From Purshia tridentata (lineage: Eukaryota > Streptophyta > Magnoliopsida > Rosales > Rosaceae): DNA of 30,550 bases. The notes under the pieces are model-generated. The model was not told where the DNA came from and did not search any database. It saw only the letters and a list, made by a program, of their open reading frames with translations. Shown here piece by piece: positions 1 through 11,445 of this stretch. The first letter of the stretch is position 1; every line of letters begins with the position of its first letter. The position numbers and the translations under genes were made by a program. The stretch covers positions 1-30,550 of the forward strand of contig QANT01000432.1 of NCBI GenBank assembly GCA_003254885.1, written 5' to 3'.

Positions 1-172
1 CAATAGAAAATCCAAATCTTTAATTAAATACTATATGTTTTTAATTTAAAAAAAGAATACAATTTTTTTGATCGTGATCACCATCACTTTATAAGTTATA
101 TCAAGACGTTTTTCAAATTGCTGGCATACGTTAATTATGCTGGAAAATAGAATTGTTTATAGGGAAAAGATT

Positions 173-1433
173 TTGTGCCACACTATGGCACAAGTATTTT
201 GTGCCATAATCCTATGTGGCAAAATAAAATACTATACATCATTATTTTATTATTTTTGTGATTATACACATCACTATATATTTTTTAAAAAAATTAATAT
301 CATATTTAGTGAAAGACCATCTTATCCAAGTCAAATTAAATGATCTTAATTAATTTATACTTAATTAAATAATACACATCATTCTTTTGTTTTTGTTTTT
401 GCAATTATAGCATTTCTAAACAAGTCTTTACAGCCAAATTGAATAATTGCAATGCAGTAGCACTTACTTGGAAAAGAAATATCCACTTTTTTTGGGTTAC
501 ATGGGAGGAAATCGAACACATAACCTATCCTAATCCTAACCCATTAACCCACCCTCCCTCTCCACTTGGGATAAGCCCAAAGGTTTAGAAATATCCACTT
601 TTGAGTCTAGAATAAAGCTATCATTGCTGCAGCATCAAAGACAAAGTCATGCAATAATGCTATACAGTTCTGTCCTTGCTCTCACCTTGCCATCAAAAAA
701 ACTATAACCAAAACGGAACTATAATAGAGGGCTAGTCTCTTTGAATGAGTGTAACCCCCAAATTAGACCCCTCTCTTTATGAATTTAATGCCTTTAGCCG
801 ATACATAGCTACACAGTAAATATTATTTTTAGCACAAATGACAAAGAAAACAAAAAAACAAAAATCCCTAATTCAGTTAAATTTTTTTCTCTCCCCGTGC
901 TCTCTCCCCCCACCCCCCACAAAAAAAGCCCACCGGCCAGCCAAGAAACAAAAATAGAAATACTGAAATTAAAAGAGATAGAAGTAAAATTATTCTAAAA
1001 AATAAATTAAAGGGAGACAATAGTGAATTAATGACACGCCCCGACCCTCGGACACGTGCCTAAACTGCTGAACCTGAAAACTGTTCCAAGACAGTAGTGA
1101 ATTAAAGAGTACGTTAATGCATGAATTGAACAAAATTCTTCTAAATTGTTGATGCAATAAGAGAGATGACGTAGTAGTGCACTTTTTAGGGTTCTAATAT
1201 TGGGGAATTTTTTTTTAAAGAAACTGAATATTTAGAAGTTTATAATTTTGTCATGAAATTTTTTTAAAATCCTTTTCCTTTTGTGATTTGATTTATGTTT
1301 TATAGAATTTCAAACAAGGATATATAAGTCTTTTAAAATACTTATGTGGAAAATATATTATTAGATATATTAAGTAATTGATTAACATAAAAATTCCATA
1401 TTATTATGGCACGTGCCATACTATGGCACTCTA
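173..1433. mobile_element. Candidate non-autonomous DNA transposon with GTGCCA-rich inverted ends
   Basis: Near 173-210 the plus strand reads TGTGCCACACTATGGCAC, followed nine bases later by GTGCCATAAT. The reverse complement of about 1400-1433 gives GTGCCATAGTATGGCAC followed directly by GTGCCATAAT. The two ends therefore form inverted repeats about 30 bases long, with 14 of 16 matches in the first block and 10 of 10 in the last, separated by an extra 9 bases on the left. The interior is AT-rich and has no credible coding region. Target-site duplications were not identified, so the exact ends and superfamily are open. The matched ends could also be two independent palindromic insertions. Confidence 0.3.
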
Positions 1434-1836
1434 GCATTGCCCTTTTTTTATAGGGTTCACTATTCATTTATCTTTACTATTATAAATTTACTAAAGAAGA
1501 GTTTGGTGTTACAGGTTTAATAAAATATAGTATTGCCTAAAATATTATTTTACAAAACAACTATTTTTAAAAACAGCTTAATAAATGAGAGTATAGTTGT
1601 AACAACAATTAAAAAAAAAAATCCCACTNAAAATCCCACTACTTTAAAACATGGAAAGAGTGGTAGGAATATAACAATGAGAAAAAAAAAAGTAAAAATA
1701 TAAGTTTACATGTGAGGAGCGGTGCCAATCTGAATTGCCAAAATCATTTTGGTTATCAAATTGTCAATCTTATTTCAACTATTAAAACCAAACTAAATCA
1801 AAAGCACATAAAATAGCCAAAAAAAGAACCCAAATA
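1434..1836. other. AT-rich gene-free spacer with one undetermined base
   Basis: No gene, RNA or clear repeat is visible. The base at 1629 is N, lying between two copies of AATCCCACT. This may mark a small assembly or consensus uncertainty at a short direct repeat. Confidence 0.6.
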
Positions 1837-2043
1837 GAAAATCTATTCATACCCAACAAATTACTCATTTTACCCAACTTCTAAATTTTCCCAACCATCA
1901 CTTTTTTAAATTCAATATTTACTAATTTTACACTCCTAAATTTACTATCATATCCTTATTAGTCAATACCCAACCCACTCTTTTCAATTTCTCTCCTTAT
2001 CCAACATTTTAGGCTCTCAACATCACTCAAAGGATTGGAGTTT

Positions 2044-2059
2044 GAGAGAGAGAGAGAGA
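2044..2059 (+). repeat. GA dinucleotide microsatellite
   Basis: A run of GA repeats directly follows TTTGA. It is a simple repeat inside the candidate 1.4-kb element. Confidence 0.85.
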
Positions 2060-2104
2060 AGGAAATACATAAAGGGGGAAGGCAATGCTAGTGAGATGGG
2101 TGGG

Positions 2105-2140
2105 TAGGGGTAGGGGTAGGGGTAGGGGTAGGGGTAGGGG
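2105..2140 (+). repeat. Six perfect copies of the hexamer TAGGGG
   Basis: Six head-to-tail TAGGGG units are followed by AGGGAGG, and GGGTGGG precedes them. The G-runs of four separated by TA could form G-quadruplexes on the plus strand. The unit differs from the usual plant telomere heptamer TTTAGGG, so this is not simply an interstitial telomere. The complementary strand reads as a Leu-Pro repeat, which explains a spurious open frame there. Confidence 0.9.
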
Positions 2141-2425
2141 AGGGAGGATGTGTTGAGGCTGTTGTTTGGGGCTGAAGTTACTGGTTTTTTTTTTTTTTCT
2201 TGGTTCGCCCAACATTCAGCAAGCGCCCTTTGAATATATGCTAGTTATTTGACAGGGGTTCTGAATAATTGTGATACATTCGATGGCTCCCTAACAAATA
2301 AATCTGGATGTTTCGGTGACTCCCTACCAAATTATTCTATATTGTTCTTATGCCAATTATTTGAATAAAGTTTGTTAATTTTGTATGCAAGATACAATAT
2401 ATGACTTTACATTGTCGCCATGGAT

Positions 2426-2509
2426 GATGACTAGCTAGGTTTTGTGCAGACCTTGATGTACACTTGGATGGCTTGATGACTAGCTAGATTTTATGGAGAC
2501 CTTGATGTA
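2426..2509 (+). repeat. Two-copy direct repeat with 49-bp period
   Basis: The block beginning GATGACTAGCTAG and ending ACCTTGATGTA occurs at 2426 and again at 2475 with a few substitutions. Further partial echoes of TGGATGGCTTATTTGA follow to about 2545. It lies in the interior of the candidate 1.4-kb element. Confidence 0.7.
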
Positions 2510-2719
2510 TTGTTGGATGACTTATTTGAATCTATGGATGGCTTATTTGATTTTGTGGATTATTGGGCCTTATGTGATAATTTTAGGCATTTAAACACTT
2601 TTGAATCATATAATCTTGTTATACATGATCTTTTATGGAATTATCTTTGAATTTGTCCAGAATTGTCTTTGATTTTATATTCCTAGATTATGGCCAGATT
2701 ATGCTCATTGATCATTTAG

Positions 2720-2812
2720 TGGACACTTGCCGAATATCCTAAACATATTCGGTAGACATTTGTTGAATATCCTAACTATATTTGGTGGGTACTTGTCAAA
2801 TATCCTTAACGA
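2720..2812 (+). repeat. Three diverged copies of a roughly 42-bp direct repeat
   Basis: The motif ACTTGCCGAATATCCTAA recurs as ATTTGTTGAATATCCTAA and ACTTGTCAAATATCCTTA. The copies are separated by ATATTCGGT-like sequence. No coding capacity is seen. Confidence 0.6.
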
Positions 2813-3264
2813 CTAAATAATGTCATCATGTTCGATGGCCGATGATTGAACACTACACAAACTTATATTCATTCTTGGCATTAGAAACACGAAAAATAAA
2901 CAGCAAATGCGAAAAAATTTGCACATAACTCTCATTTGAAAGCTTTCAAAAAATGATTTAACTCTCCATTCGTCAAAACAACCTTGATTGGATGATAAAG
3001 GGACAAAATTAGTTTAGAGTTTGGATTTTAGTTATGAGAGTGAAGTTAAATGTGAGTTTGGGAGGGAGAGAGTGAGGTTAAAGGTGAGTTTGAAAGGGAG
3101 GGAGGTTGATGAAATGAGATGTTGGCTGGGAATAGAAAGAAGATTTATTTATTTATTTTATTTTTTTATTAAGTGAGTTGTTCTCAATTGTCGTTTCAAC
3201 CTAGGGCATAATTATATATTCAAGTATTAAAATGAAAAAATTGTTGAGTATGAATAAAATTTTC

Positions 3265-4387
3265 CAAATCTAAAGAGTTCAAGTCACATTCTAAGAATCA
3301 AACATGGGTAATTATACCAACTCATTTTCGCTAAATCACCAAGGTACGCGTGTTTACTTAACTCCAATAATCAATGACAAGAAAAAAAATGATGAAAGAT
3401 GAAATTTGATTAGAAAATTAGAAATGTTATGATTTTGAGCAGAGATTATTATAGATCACCCCATTTTATATGAAAAACTTGGCTAAAAATGTTTATATTC
3501 CATATATGAAATAAATTCAAATAAGAGTTTATATAATTTTGTATTTGACTGATAAAGTTAGTCCAACTGTCAACAGAGTTGTAAATTCACAATGGTACAC
3601 GTGGCTGACCCCATTTTAGCTACTTTTGTTTATGATTTGGCAAAAATATCGAAAAATTGAGTATAAGTATTGAAGAAGAAGTATTTTAGCTACGTCTTTT
3701 GTTTTTATTTTATTCGATTAGATTAATAATTGTGTATCAAAGTATTCCAATGAAGAACAAATATAAGTTTCTGCAAAAAAAGAAGAAAAAACGTAGAACA
3801 AATATAAGTAACAAAATCTTATTCTCAAAATTTGAAATACTCAAAAGATTAAATTTTATGTATTACTAATTATGTGTTTATAAGTGTATAAATATAAATA
3901 AATGTCCACTTATTATAGAAACAGAACAAGTTTACTTCATTTATGGGTATAGTTTCCTTTTCTAAATTTAGTACTACTTGACTATTGAAATTGATCTTTA
4001 CATCGTATCAGAAATTCAGAATCAGAAGCATTTCACCTACAAAGTGTTCATTCAAAGCAAGAGCATAAGACATAATCACCTACAACGCAAATCCTCTCCA
4101 GTCTCCAGTCTCCTCTCTCTACCCACCCCCCGTAGATGTAGGAGTGGGGACCACCAAAGCATTCACCTACCGCGTTGCCTAAAACCCATCACGCGCCTCA
4201 AAACAAGCGCGTAAACTCCAAAAATCATTTCAGTAGAAATAAAAAACTTCCAGAAAAGAAATAAAAATAAAAATAAAAAGGACAAAAATGGAAAATACTT
4301 AAAAAATAGTTTGGCACAGAAAAGAGTGGTATAGTACCATAGGCAGAATCTCAGATCTAAAGAAGAGGCCACGCAAGCGCCTTTGGC
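3265..4387 (+). promoter_or_regulatory. Upstream region of the methionine synthase gene
   Basis: No reading frame here is credible. The stretch is AT-rich to about 4030, then becomes more GC-rich toward the gene, as plant core promoters often do. A palindromic CACGTG G-box core lies at 3598-3603, about 0.8 kb upstream of the TATA box. ACGCGCC and CAAGCGCG motifs occur at about 4190-4210. Regulatory roles are inferred from position only. Confidence 0.4.
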
Positions 4388-4395
4388 TATAAATA
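4388..4395 (+). promoter_or_regulatory. TATA box of the methionine synthase gene
   Basis: A consensus TATAAATA lies in a GC-richer setting. A CT-rich transcribed leader begins about 25-35 bases downstream (around 4420). The distance to the inferred 5' UTR exon is normal for a plant RNA polymerase II promoter. Confidence 0.75.
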
Positions 4396-4417
4396 AGGCG
4401 AGGGTCAGCCATTCGAA

Positions 4418-5647
4418 CTCGCTCCGTTCTCTTCTCCTTCGCTAGTAACTGAAACGAAGAGAGGAAGAAGAACCAGTCAAGTCTTCTCTACCTCCGAAAG
4501 GTACGAAGACCCTCTCCTCCATTTGCTCAATTGCTCTTCTTATTGTGTCTCTGTTGCTCTGTTTCTCATTCAGACCCATTAATGCTTTTATATCTATTTC
4601 CATTCGTTTGGCCATGCCAACGTGATTTAAACCCTCCCTGCTTCTGACCTGTTATCACTCTCTTTTGTCCAAGATTTGGGTTTGTTTTGTTTTTCACTGA
4701 GATCTATACTGGTTAGTGTGCATTTCTGGTCACTCTTTGTTGGGTTTTTTGAAAATTTTGGATACCCTTTTGGTTTGATTGGAGGGATATGTGGTGGCAT
4801 TGGGTTTTTGGTTGTTGTGAATTGTGGGTTGTAGATCTGACTGTGTTGCGATTTTGGTATTTGTAGATCTGCTATTGGGTCTTTGGGTTTTGCACTAGAT
4901 CTGAGTTAAGTAGCATATTTTGAGTGTTTTAAGTGTCGGTCCAAAAAAAAAAAAAAAAAAAGGAAAGAGGTTTGGTTAAGTGGTCCAGTTTTAAAGCATT
5001 TCTCTTTCATACGTTTCTATCCTATCTACGTTTTCAGATGAAATTCCCTGCTTTGAGCATTAGATCTATAAGTGGGAGGAGTTTCTCTTTGAACCATTTC
5101 TATACCATACGACGACCTCAGATTGAATTCCCTGTTTTAAAAACCAGATCTATAAGTGCAAAGTTTTTCTTTTTAAGGTTGTTGGTTCTCTTATTGGATT
5201 TGATTAAGATGTTTTGAATCTACTTTTGATTGTTTTAAATATTAAGTTTTGCCTGATCTGATTTAGTTACAGAATCATAAATGAAGACATTCTTTTGTAA
5301 CTATATTGTGATTTCAATTTAAATGGGGTTTAAATAACTCTTTTGTTGATTTGGTTTGTGGGTTTTGAACTCATTTGGTTGGTGCACCGACACATTGTTA
5401 AAAGTTTAAATCATATCTGTTGTGGTTTGTTCAATGGTTGACATGCATTAAATTTAGATCAATGCATCCTGAGTTTAAATTGAATTATCTGATCCAACTT
5501 AATTTTAAGTTTGAAGTTTATTGTTTCTTATTTCTTATTCATGATAAAAATATACTTCAGCTTTTATCACTGATGCATAATGTTTTCTTCTGGTTCTTAA
5601 TCAAGGAAACTAAATTGTGCTTCATGTTGATCTGATGAAACAGAGCA
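4418..5647 (+). other. 5' UTR: non-coding exon 1 plus 1.14-kb leader intron
   Basis: Exon 1 runs from about 4418 to 4500 (the start is inferred from the TATA box). The leader intron is placed at 4501-5643: it opens GTACGAAG after CCGAAAG and closes at the CAG just before AGCAATGG. The intron is strongly T-rich, has a long A-run at about 4941-4959 and begins with CT-rich sequence. Long leader introns are common in highly expressed plant housekeeping genes and often raise expression, but that effect is only inferred here. An alternative acceptor one or two bases away would not change the protein. Confidence 0.7.
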
Positions 5648-8600
5648 ATGGCGTCTCACATTGTTGGATACCCACGTATGGGCCCCAAGAGAGAGCTCAA
5701 GTTCGCTTTGGAATCATTCTGGGATGGTAAGAGCAGTGCTGAAGATTTGCAGAAGGTGTCCGCTGATCTCAGGAACTCCATCTGGAAGCAGATGGCTGAT
5801 GCTGAGATCAAGCTCATTCCCAGCAACACTTTCTCTTACTACGATCAGGTGCTCGACACCACTGCTTTGCTAGGGGCTGTTCCACCAAGATATGGTTGGA
5901 ATGGTGGTGAAATTGGTTTTGACACATACTTCTCCATGGCCAGAGGAAATGCCTCAGTTCCTGCTATGGAAATGACCAAGTGGTTTGATACCAACTAGTA
6001 CGTGAACTCCCCTCTTCTCCTTGTGCGCTCTATTGATTTAAACTTTCTGAATATTATGAATGGGTATGGTTGTATACTAACTTTGATTAATGTATTGATC
6101 CAGCCATTTCATTGTCCCTGAGTTGGGACCTGATGTGAACTTCTCCTACTCTTCTCACAAGGCTGTTGATGAGTACAAGGAGGCTAAGGCGGTATGTATT
6201 TATTTATTCATATATTGGTTGATAGCTTGATGTTTTATGGGCTAGGTTTAAATGTAATACAGTTTCTACATACCCATAATGGTTTTATTTTATTTTTAAA
6301 TTTATTTATTTGCTAATGCAATTTTCCTTATGCAGCTTGGACTGGATACTATTCCAGTTCTTATTGGCCCAGTGTCGTACTTGTTGCTGTCCAAACCTGC
6401 AAAGGGTGTTGAGAAGACCTTTGATCTTCTCTCTCTTCTTGGGAAAATCCTTCCTATCTACAAGTAAGATTGTTAGCCTCTTTATACATACATTATATAT
6501 ATAGTCTCTGCTTTTGGTAGTGTGACTTGTCCATTTTATTGTTCTAACTATGAATATCTCTTCAGGGAAGTTGTATCTGAGCTTAAAGCAGCTGGTGCTT
6601 CCTGGATTCAGTTTGATGAACCCACACTTGTCATGGATCTTGATTCTCACAAGTTGCATGCATTCACTGATGCCTACTCTCAACTAGAATCAACACTGTC
6701 TGGCTTGAATGTTCTTGTTGAGACCTACTTTGCTGATGTTTCTGCTGAGGCATACAAGACCCTCACTTCGTTGAAGGGTGTCACCGCATATGGTTTTGAT
6801 TTAGTACGTGGTAGCAAGACCCTTGATTTGATTAAGAGTGACTTCCCTAAGGGAAAATACCTCTTTGCTGGCTTGGTTGATGGAAGGAACATTTGGGCCA
6901 ATGATCTTGCTGCTTCCCTTAGTACATTGGAGACTCTTGAAGGCGTTGTTGGAAAAGGTATTCAGTTTTTCTGAAAATTTTGGTGAATGATAAAAACTAA
7001 TTCAATTTCTTGAAGTTGGCAATTCATTGATTATTTAATTTTCATGTGCAGATAAACTTGTTGTCTCCACCTCCTGCTCGCTTCTTCACACTGCTGTTGA
7101 TCTTGTTAATGAGACTAAGCTGGACCAGGAAATAAAATCATGGCTAGCTTTTGCTGCCCAGAAAGTTGTTGAAGTGAATGCTTTGGCCAAGGCATTTGCT
7201 GGTCACAAGGATGAGGTATAGCCTTTTCCTTCCTCATGTTACAAGTGAACCAGATATGTTCTGTAAAGCACAAACTGTTGCATGGTTTTTGTACCTAATT
7301 GATCTTGGTGTTACATCTGTGTAAAAGTCATAAAGCTAGAAGAGTTCACAGGGTAATATTCTTTTATCATTTAGATGGGGGAGTCGTAAGTATGAAATCA
7401 AAATATTTAGGAAATCTCTTTTTTCCAATGGCTCCAATGGCAAAAAACTGTAGGAAATCTCTTTATGTTCTGAATTCACAACCTTCAATGCAACTTGGCC
7501 TCTTTTAAGCATGTTCACTTCAGCATTGGTTTCTCAAGGTTCTTTCTAGGTTTTTTTTGTGGGATTGATACTGATACCAAAGAATAACTCACTTTTTGTT
7601 TTTCTGTTATCAGGCATTTTTCTCCGCGAATGCTGCAGCTTTGGCTTCAAGGAAATCTTCCCCAAGGGTTACCAACGAGGCTGTTCAGAAGGCTGTGAGT
7701 TCATATTTTTCTATTCTTCTACTTTTTGAATAGATATGCTACAAGAACCCTTTTGCATTTGGAGTTTACCTTTTTTTCATTTTTCATTTTGCTTCTCAGG
7801 CTGCTGCTTTGAAGGGCTCTGACCACCGCCGTGCTACTAATGTAAGTGCCAGACTTGATGCCCAACAGAAGAAGCTTAACCTTCCAATTCTCCCAACCAC
7901 CACTATTGGATCATTCCCTCAGACCATTGAACTCAGAAGAGTCCGCCGTGAATACAAGGCCAAAAAGTGAGTGAAGCTAAAAAGCTCCTTTTGTTTTATT
8001 AAAATGTTAAATTGTTACGACAAATTCCAGTAATTGTGCTCATGCGTGCTGTTCTTAGGATTTCTGAGGAGGAGTATGTCAAGGCCATTAAGGAGGAAAT
8101 TAACAAAGTCGTCAAGCTTCAGGAAGAGCTTGATATTGATGTCCTTGTTCATGGAGAACCTGAGGTGAGCTTTCCTTTATGAAAGTCTGTTCAAGAAAAG
8201 CAAAGAGAGATATTTTTACTATTTCATGAATGAAAGAACACCGGAAAAGTTGTATTTGTTCAAATTGTTTCTTTGTCGATTTTTGCACATTGTGTGCCCC
8301 CAATTCATTCTTGTATTCTTCTCATGGCAGAGGAATGATATGGTTGAGTACTTTGGAGAGCAATTGTCAGGCTTTGCTTTTACAGTGAATGGGTGGGTGC
8401 AATCTTATGGATCTCGATGTGTGAAGCCACCAATCATCTATGGTGATGTTAGCCGCCCCAAGCCAATGACTGTGTTCTGGTCATCTGCTGCTCAGAGTAT
8501 GACTGCCCGCCCAATGAAGGGAATGCTTACAGGCCCTGTCACCATCCTTAACTGGTCCTTTGTTCGCAATGACCAACCCAGGTATTAATCAAGATCTTTG

Positions 8601-9359
8601 AACCAAAAGAGAAAAAGAGTTGAAATGACTTCTTTAGGTTGTGATCTCTTTTAGACTCTATTTCTGACGCTCATACATACCTTGCCCAGATTCGAGACTA
8701 CCTACCAGATTGCTTTGGCCATCAAGGATGAAGTGGAGGATCTTGAGAAGGCTGGTATCAATGTTATTCAAATTGATGAGGCTGCTTTGAGAGAGGGGTT
8801 GCCTCTTAGGAAGTCTGAGCAAGCTTTCTACTTGGATTGGGCTGTGCACTCCTTCAGGATCACCAACTGTGGTGTCCAGGACACTACTCAGGTCTTTTTT
8901 CACTTCAATCTGGAATTCTACATATTTGTTCTCAAGTATTTGATTTGTCCAATTTTCTGAAACTGATTCTTTCCTTTTAACAATGTACAGATCCACACTC
9001 ACATGTGCTACTCCAACTTCAACGACATCATCCACTCAATCATTGACATGGATGCTGATGTGATCACCATTGAGAATTCTCGTTCTGATGAGAAGCTCCT
9101 GTCGGTCTTCCGTGAAGGAGTGAAGTATGGTGCTGGAATTGGCCCTGGTGTTTATGACATCCACTCTCCAAGAATACCATCAACTGAAGAGATTGCTGAC
9201 AGGATTAACAAGATGCTTGCAGTCCTCGAGACAAACATCTTGTGGGTGAACCCCGACTGTGGGCTCAAGACCCGCAAGTACGCAGAGGTGAAGCCAGCCC
9301 TCCATGCCATGGTTGCTGCTGCCAAGAAACTCCGCACCGAGCTTGCCAGTGCCAAGTGA
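5648..9359 (+). CDS. Cobalamin-independent methionine synthase (5-methyltetrahydropteroyltriglutamate--homocysteine methyltransferase), cytosolic type
   Basis: This MetE-family enzyme transfers the methyl group of 5-methyl-tetrahydrofolate polyglutamate to homocysteine, making methionine and feeding the S-adenosylmethionine cycle. Eleven coding exons fit with consistent phases and GT-AG introns: 5648-5997, 6104-6191, 6336-6463, 6566-6957, 7052-7215, 7614-7694, 7800-7966, 8059-8164, 8331-8581, 8690-8891 and 8991-9359. They sum to 2298 nt, or 765 residues, the length of plant cytosolic enzymes. The N-terminal folate-side domain covers about residues 1-330 (Lys18 present). The catalytic barrel covers about 435-760. 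Zinc ligands His647, Cys649, Glu671 and Cys733 are intact, as are the homocysteine-contact positions Ile437-Gly438-Ser439, Glu490 and Asp605, in the numbering known for the Arabidopsis enzyme. The start ATG is in GAGCAATGGCG context and the protein begins directly with the conserved GYPRMG segment, so no chloroplast transit peptide is present. The gene appears functional. It is the plant MetE equivalent (ATMS1-like), though the species' own symbol is unknown. Confidence 0.98.
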
Positions 9360-9640
9360 ATGATTTGAGGATTGAAGCTTGAATCTACAGATTTTATTGC
9401 ATCTTGGATTTACAACGGATAAACAAAACCATGTTTTAATGGTTTAATAACTGTGTGATGAAATATTTAGTAGGCTTGATATGCTCTTGTGGGCATTTTA
9501 TCTTTTATTTTTATATTTTTTTTGTACTTTCCTCATATTTTGTATTTTTGAGGCCCTGCCTCCTATCATTTTCAAAGGCATCAAACTGCTTGGTGTATTT
9601 CAGTGAATGATAAATGAAGAAATGTCATTACAAATTTCTG
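9360..9640 (+). other. 3' UTR and probable polyadenylation region of the methionine synthase gene
   Basis: The stop TGA at 9357-9359 is followed by AT-rich sequence with a T-rich tract at about 9500-9550. A near-consensus signal, GATAAATGA, lies at about 9609. The end of the transcript cannot be fixed from sequence alone; it could fall anywhere from about 9450 to 9650. Confidence 0.5.
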
Positions 9641-11099
9641 CTTTGACCAAATCTATTCCCCCATTTTGGTATCAACCCCATAATGTACTTGCAACATTAG
9701 AGTAACCTTTGTGAAAATTAATTGTTTATTTTGATTAAATTTTCCATTAATTCCCAACTAAAGCTCTGCATTTCCCTTTCTCAAAGATGGGTTCATTGAT
9801 GCCTCTCAATGGGCACACAAATCATACAAAAATAATAAATGACTTCTTGTTAATGATCTCTTTTTGAGAGTGTCAAAAATGGTTTACCCTTTTTTCTAGC
9901 GTTTCAGAGAAAAATAGAGGCAAAAGTGAATTTAAAGTTCGAGAAGTACTTTAAGTTCTTCACAGAAAGGGGCTCGTACTTTTCTAGAAAAGTATATTCA
10001 ATAATATTTGGTTTTACTTTTGATATATTATCTTTCTTAAAGATATACACAATGTCCCAAATTTTGGTCCTGAAGAAACTATCAAAGATCTAAAAATATG
10101 AGAATTTTGAAAACATGTAGATATTGTTAAAAATTAGATAAACACAATAACTCAAATTTTAGTGAAAAAAACACATATTTTTGAACTGCCATTCACTTTC
10201 TTATTTGGTTGTTTAAATAAGAATTCAATTAATATCCGTGTTAATTAAATCACGTATTAATGCATGGGATCTCCAATCACAGAAGTTGGGTTACCTCTCT
10301 AAAGTGACTCCCGTGTGGGCTGCACATTCCCCTTCGATATTTTGTATACAAATATATTTCATTGGAGAATAATGTATTTCCCATATGAAAATAAGTTTAT
10401 AACTTCCCATAAACATAATAAACTTTAATCAGAGCATAAATATGAGTGAGAGTAAAACTTAACTCTGACATTATTATGGTATTGAATGCTAAACAATAAC
10501 AATAGTAGTTTAATATAATTACAAGAATTAATTACTCTAAGATGCATGACAAACATTCTATTTAACCTCTATTATTCTTATTGTTCAAATTTAACAATAA
10601 TGTCACATTTGTAAGTTATGATATTAGGTTGTTGGTTAGCAGTGAAATAATTAATCCCTAGTTAACCAATTAAAATGTAACAATAAGATAACTATTATTA
10701 ATTTATTATTTTTGGTTTTTATTGATTTAATGCCAACTATATGTCCTCTTCCCTATTCTCTCTCTTCTCTTTGCACTTTCTCTCCCCGAAAGTCCCTTCA
10801 TTTAAATTTGAAGAGCATATGTATAGCAGCACGGTCACGCATACAACACATGCTAATATATATATATATCTAGATATAAATTACTAATATATGTATATAT
10901 CTAGCTGTATGTATATAGCATGCCTAATTAGTAATATTTATAATATTCTATATATCTAACTATAAATCACCAGCCGTATAACATTTTTTTTTGGCAGATT
11001 ATAAGACAAGCATGCCTAGCCTATTGCCTTATCTTAATATGTAATGTATACATGCATATAGAATGCCATAGACCAATTCAAATTCAGATTTATATATAC
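9641..11099. other. AT-rich intergenic DNA, no gene seen
   Basis: No credible reading frame or structured RNA is visible. A TA-rich microsatellite-like stretch with repeated TATATCTAG occurs at about 10855-10920. The remainder is unremarkable low-GC DNA. Confidence 0.6.
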
Positions 11100-11104
11100 A
11101 AGGT

Positions 11105-11272
11105 GTGAAATTGTACATAGAAATAATTGTGAACAAAAAAATGCAAATTGAAACTGTGAACTAATATTGCAAAATGAAAATGCAAACTGAAACTATGAAT
11201 TGAAATTGAAATTGAAACTGTGAGTGAAATTAAAACTGTGAATGAAATTGAAATTGTGAACTAAAATTCAAG
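11105..11272 (+). repeat. Degenerate minisatellite of GAAATTGAAACTGTGAA-like units
   Basis: Units of about 15-18 bases built from AAATTGAAACTGTGAA and close variants follow each other irregularly. There are frequent deletions and an expansion of GAAATT. No coding frame persists through the block. Confidence 0.7.
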
Positions 11273-11290
11273 TTGTTTTGGGTTGTAAGT

Positions 11291-11445
11291 GGGTTGATGT
11301 TTACCTAAAAATTAAATATGTGATCATGGGTAAGTTGATATTACATAGAAATGAAATTTGTGGTGTGGGTAAGTTGATATTACATAGAAATGAAATTTGT
11401 GGTGTAGGTAAGTTGATATTACCTACAAATTAAATTTGTGAGTTT
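11291..11445 (+). repeat. 39-bp tandem repeat, about four copies
   Basis: TAAGTTGATATTACATAGAA recurs at 11331, 11370 and, with changes, 11409, always 39 bases apart, preceded by a more diverged copy at about 11291. The two middle copies are nearly identical. A further pair of GTTTGAGTG-TTTTGGTTAAAT blocks follows at about 11442 and 11491. Confidence 0.85.

Larger units (their letters stand above)
1837..3264. mobile_element. Candidate 1.4-kb DNA transposon with about 37-bp terminal inverted repeats
   Basis: The left end begins GAAAATCTATTCATACCCAA. The reverse complement of the right end begins GAAAATTTTATTCATACTCA. Both continue with a CAA, T-rich block and CATTTTA, so about 30 of 37 positions agree. 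Flanks are CCCAAATA on the left and CAAATCTA on the right, a similar but not convincing target duplication. The interior holds a GA microsatellite, a TAGGGG array, two sets of short direct repeats and no transposase-like reading frame. It is best read as a non-autonomous element; the superfamily is not assigned. Confidence 0.45.

Noticed and set aside
2105..2140. Interstitial telomere
   Set aside because: The unit is TAGGGG rather than TTTAGGG, and the array is short.
2027..2215. Minus-strand open frame with a Leu-Pro repeat
   Set aside because: The repeat is the translation of the TAGGGG array; there is no support as a protein.
4933..5217. 94-codon open frame upstream of the methionine synthase start
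   Set aside because: It lies inside the leader intron, starts in an A-run coding for poly-Lys and has no family resemblance.
11291..11445. CRISPR-like array
   Set aside because: The 39-bp units abut without unique spacers, and the sequence is plant nuclear DNA.
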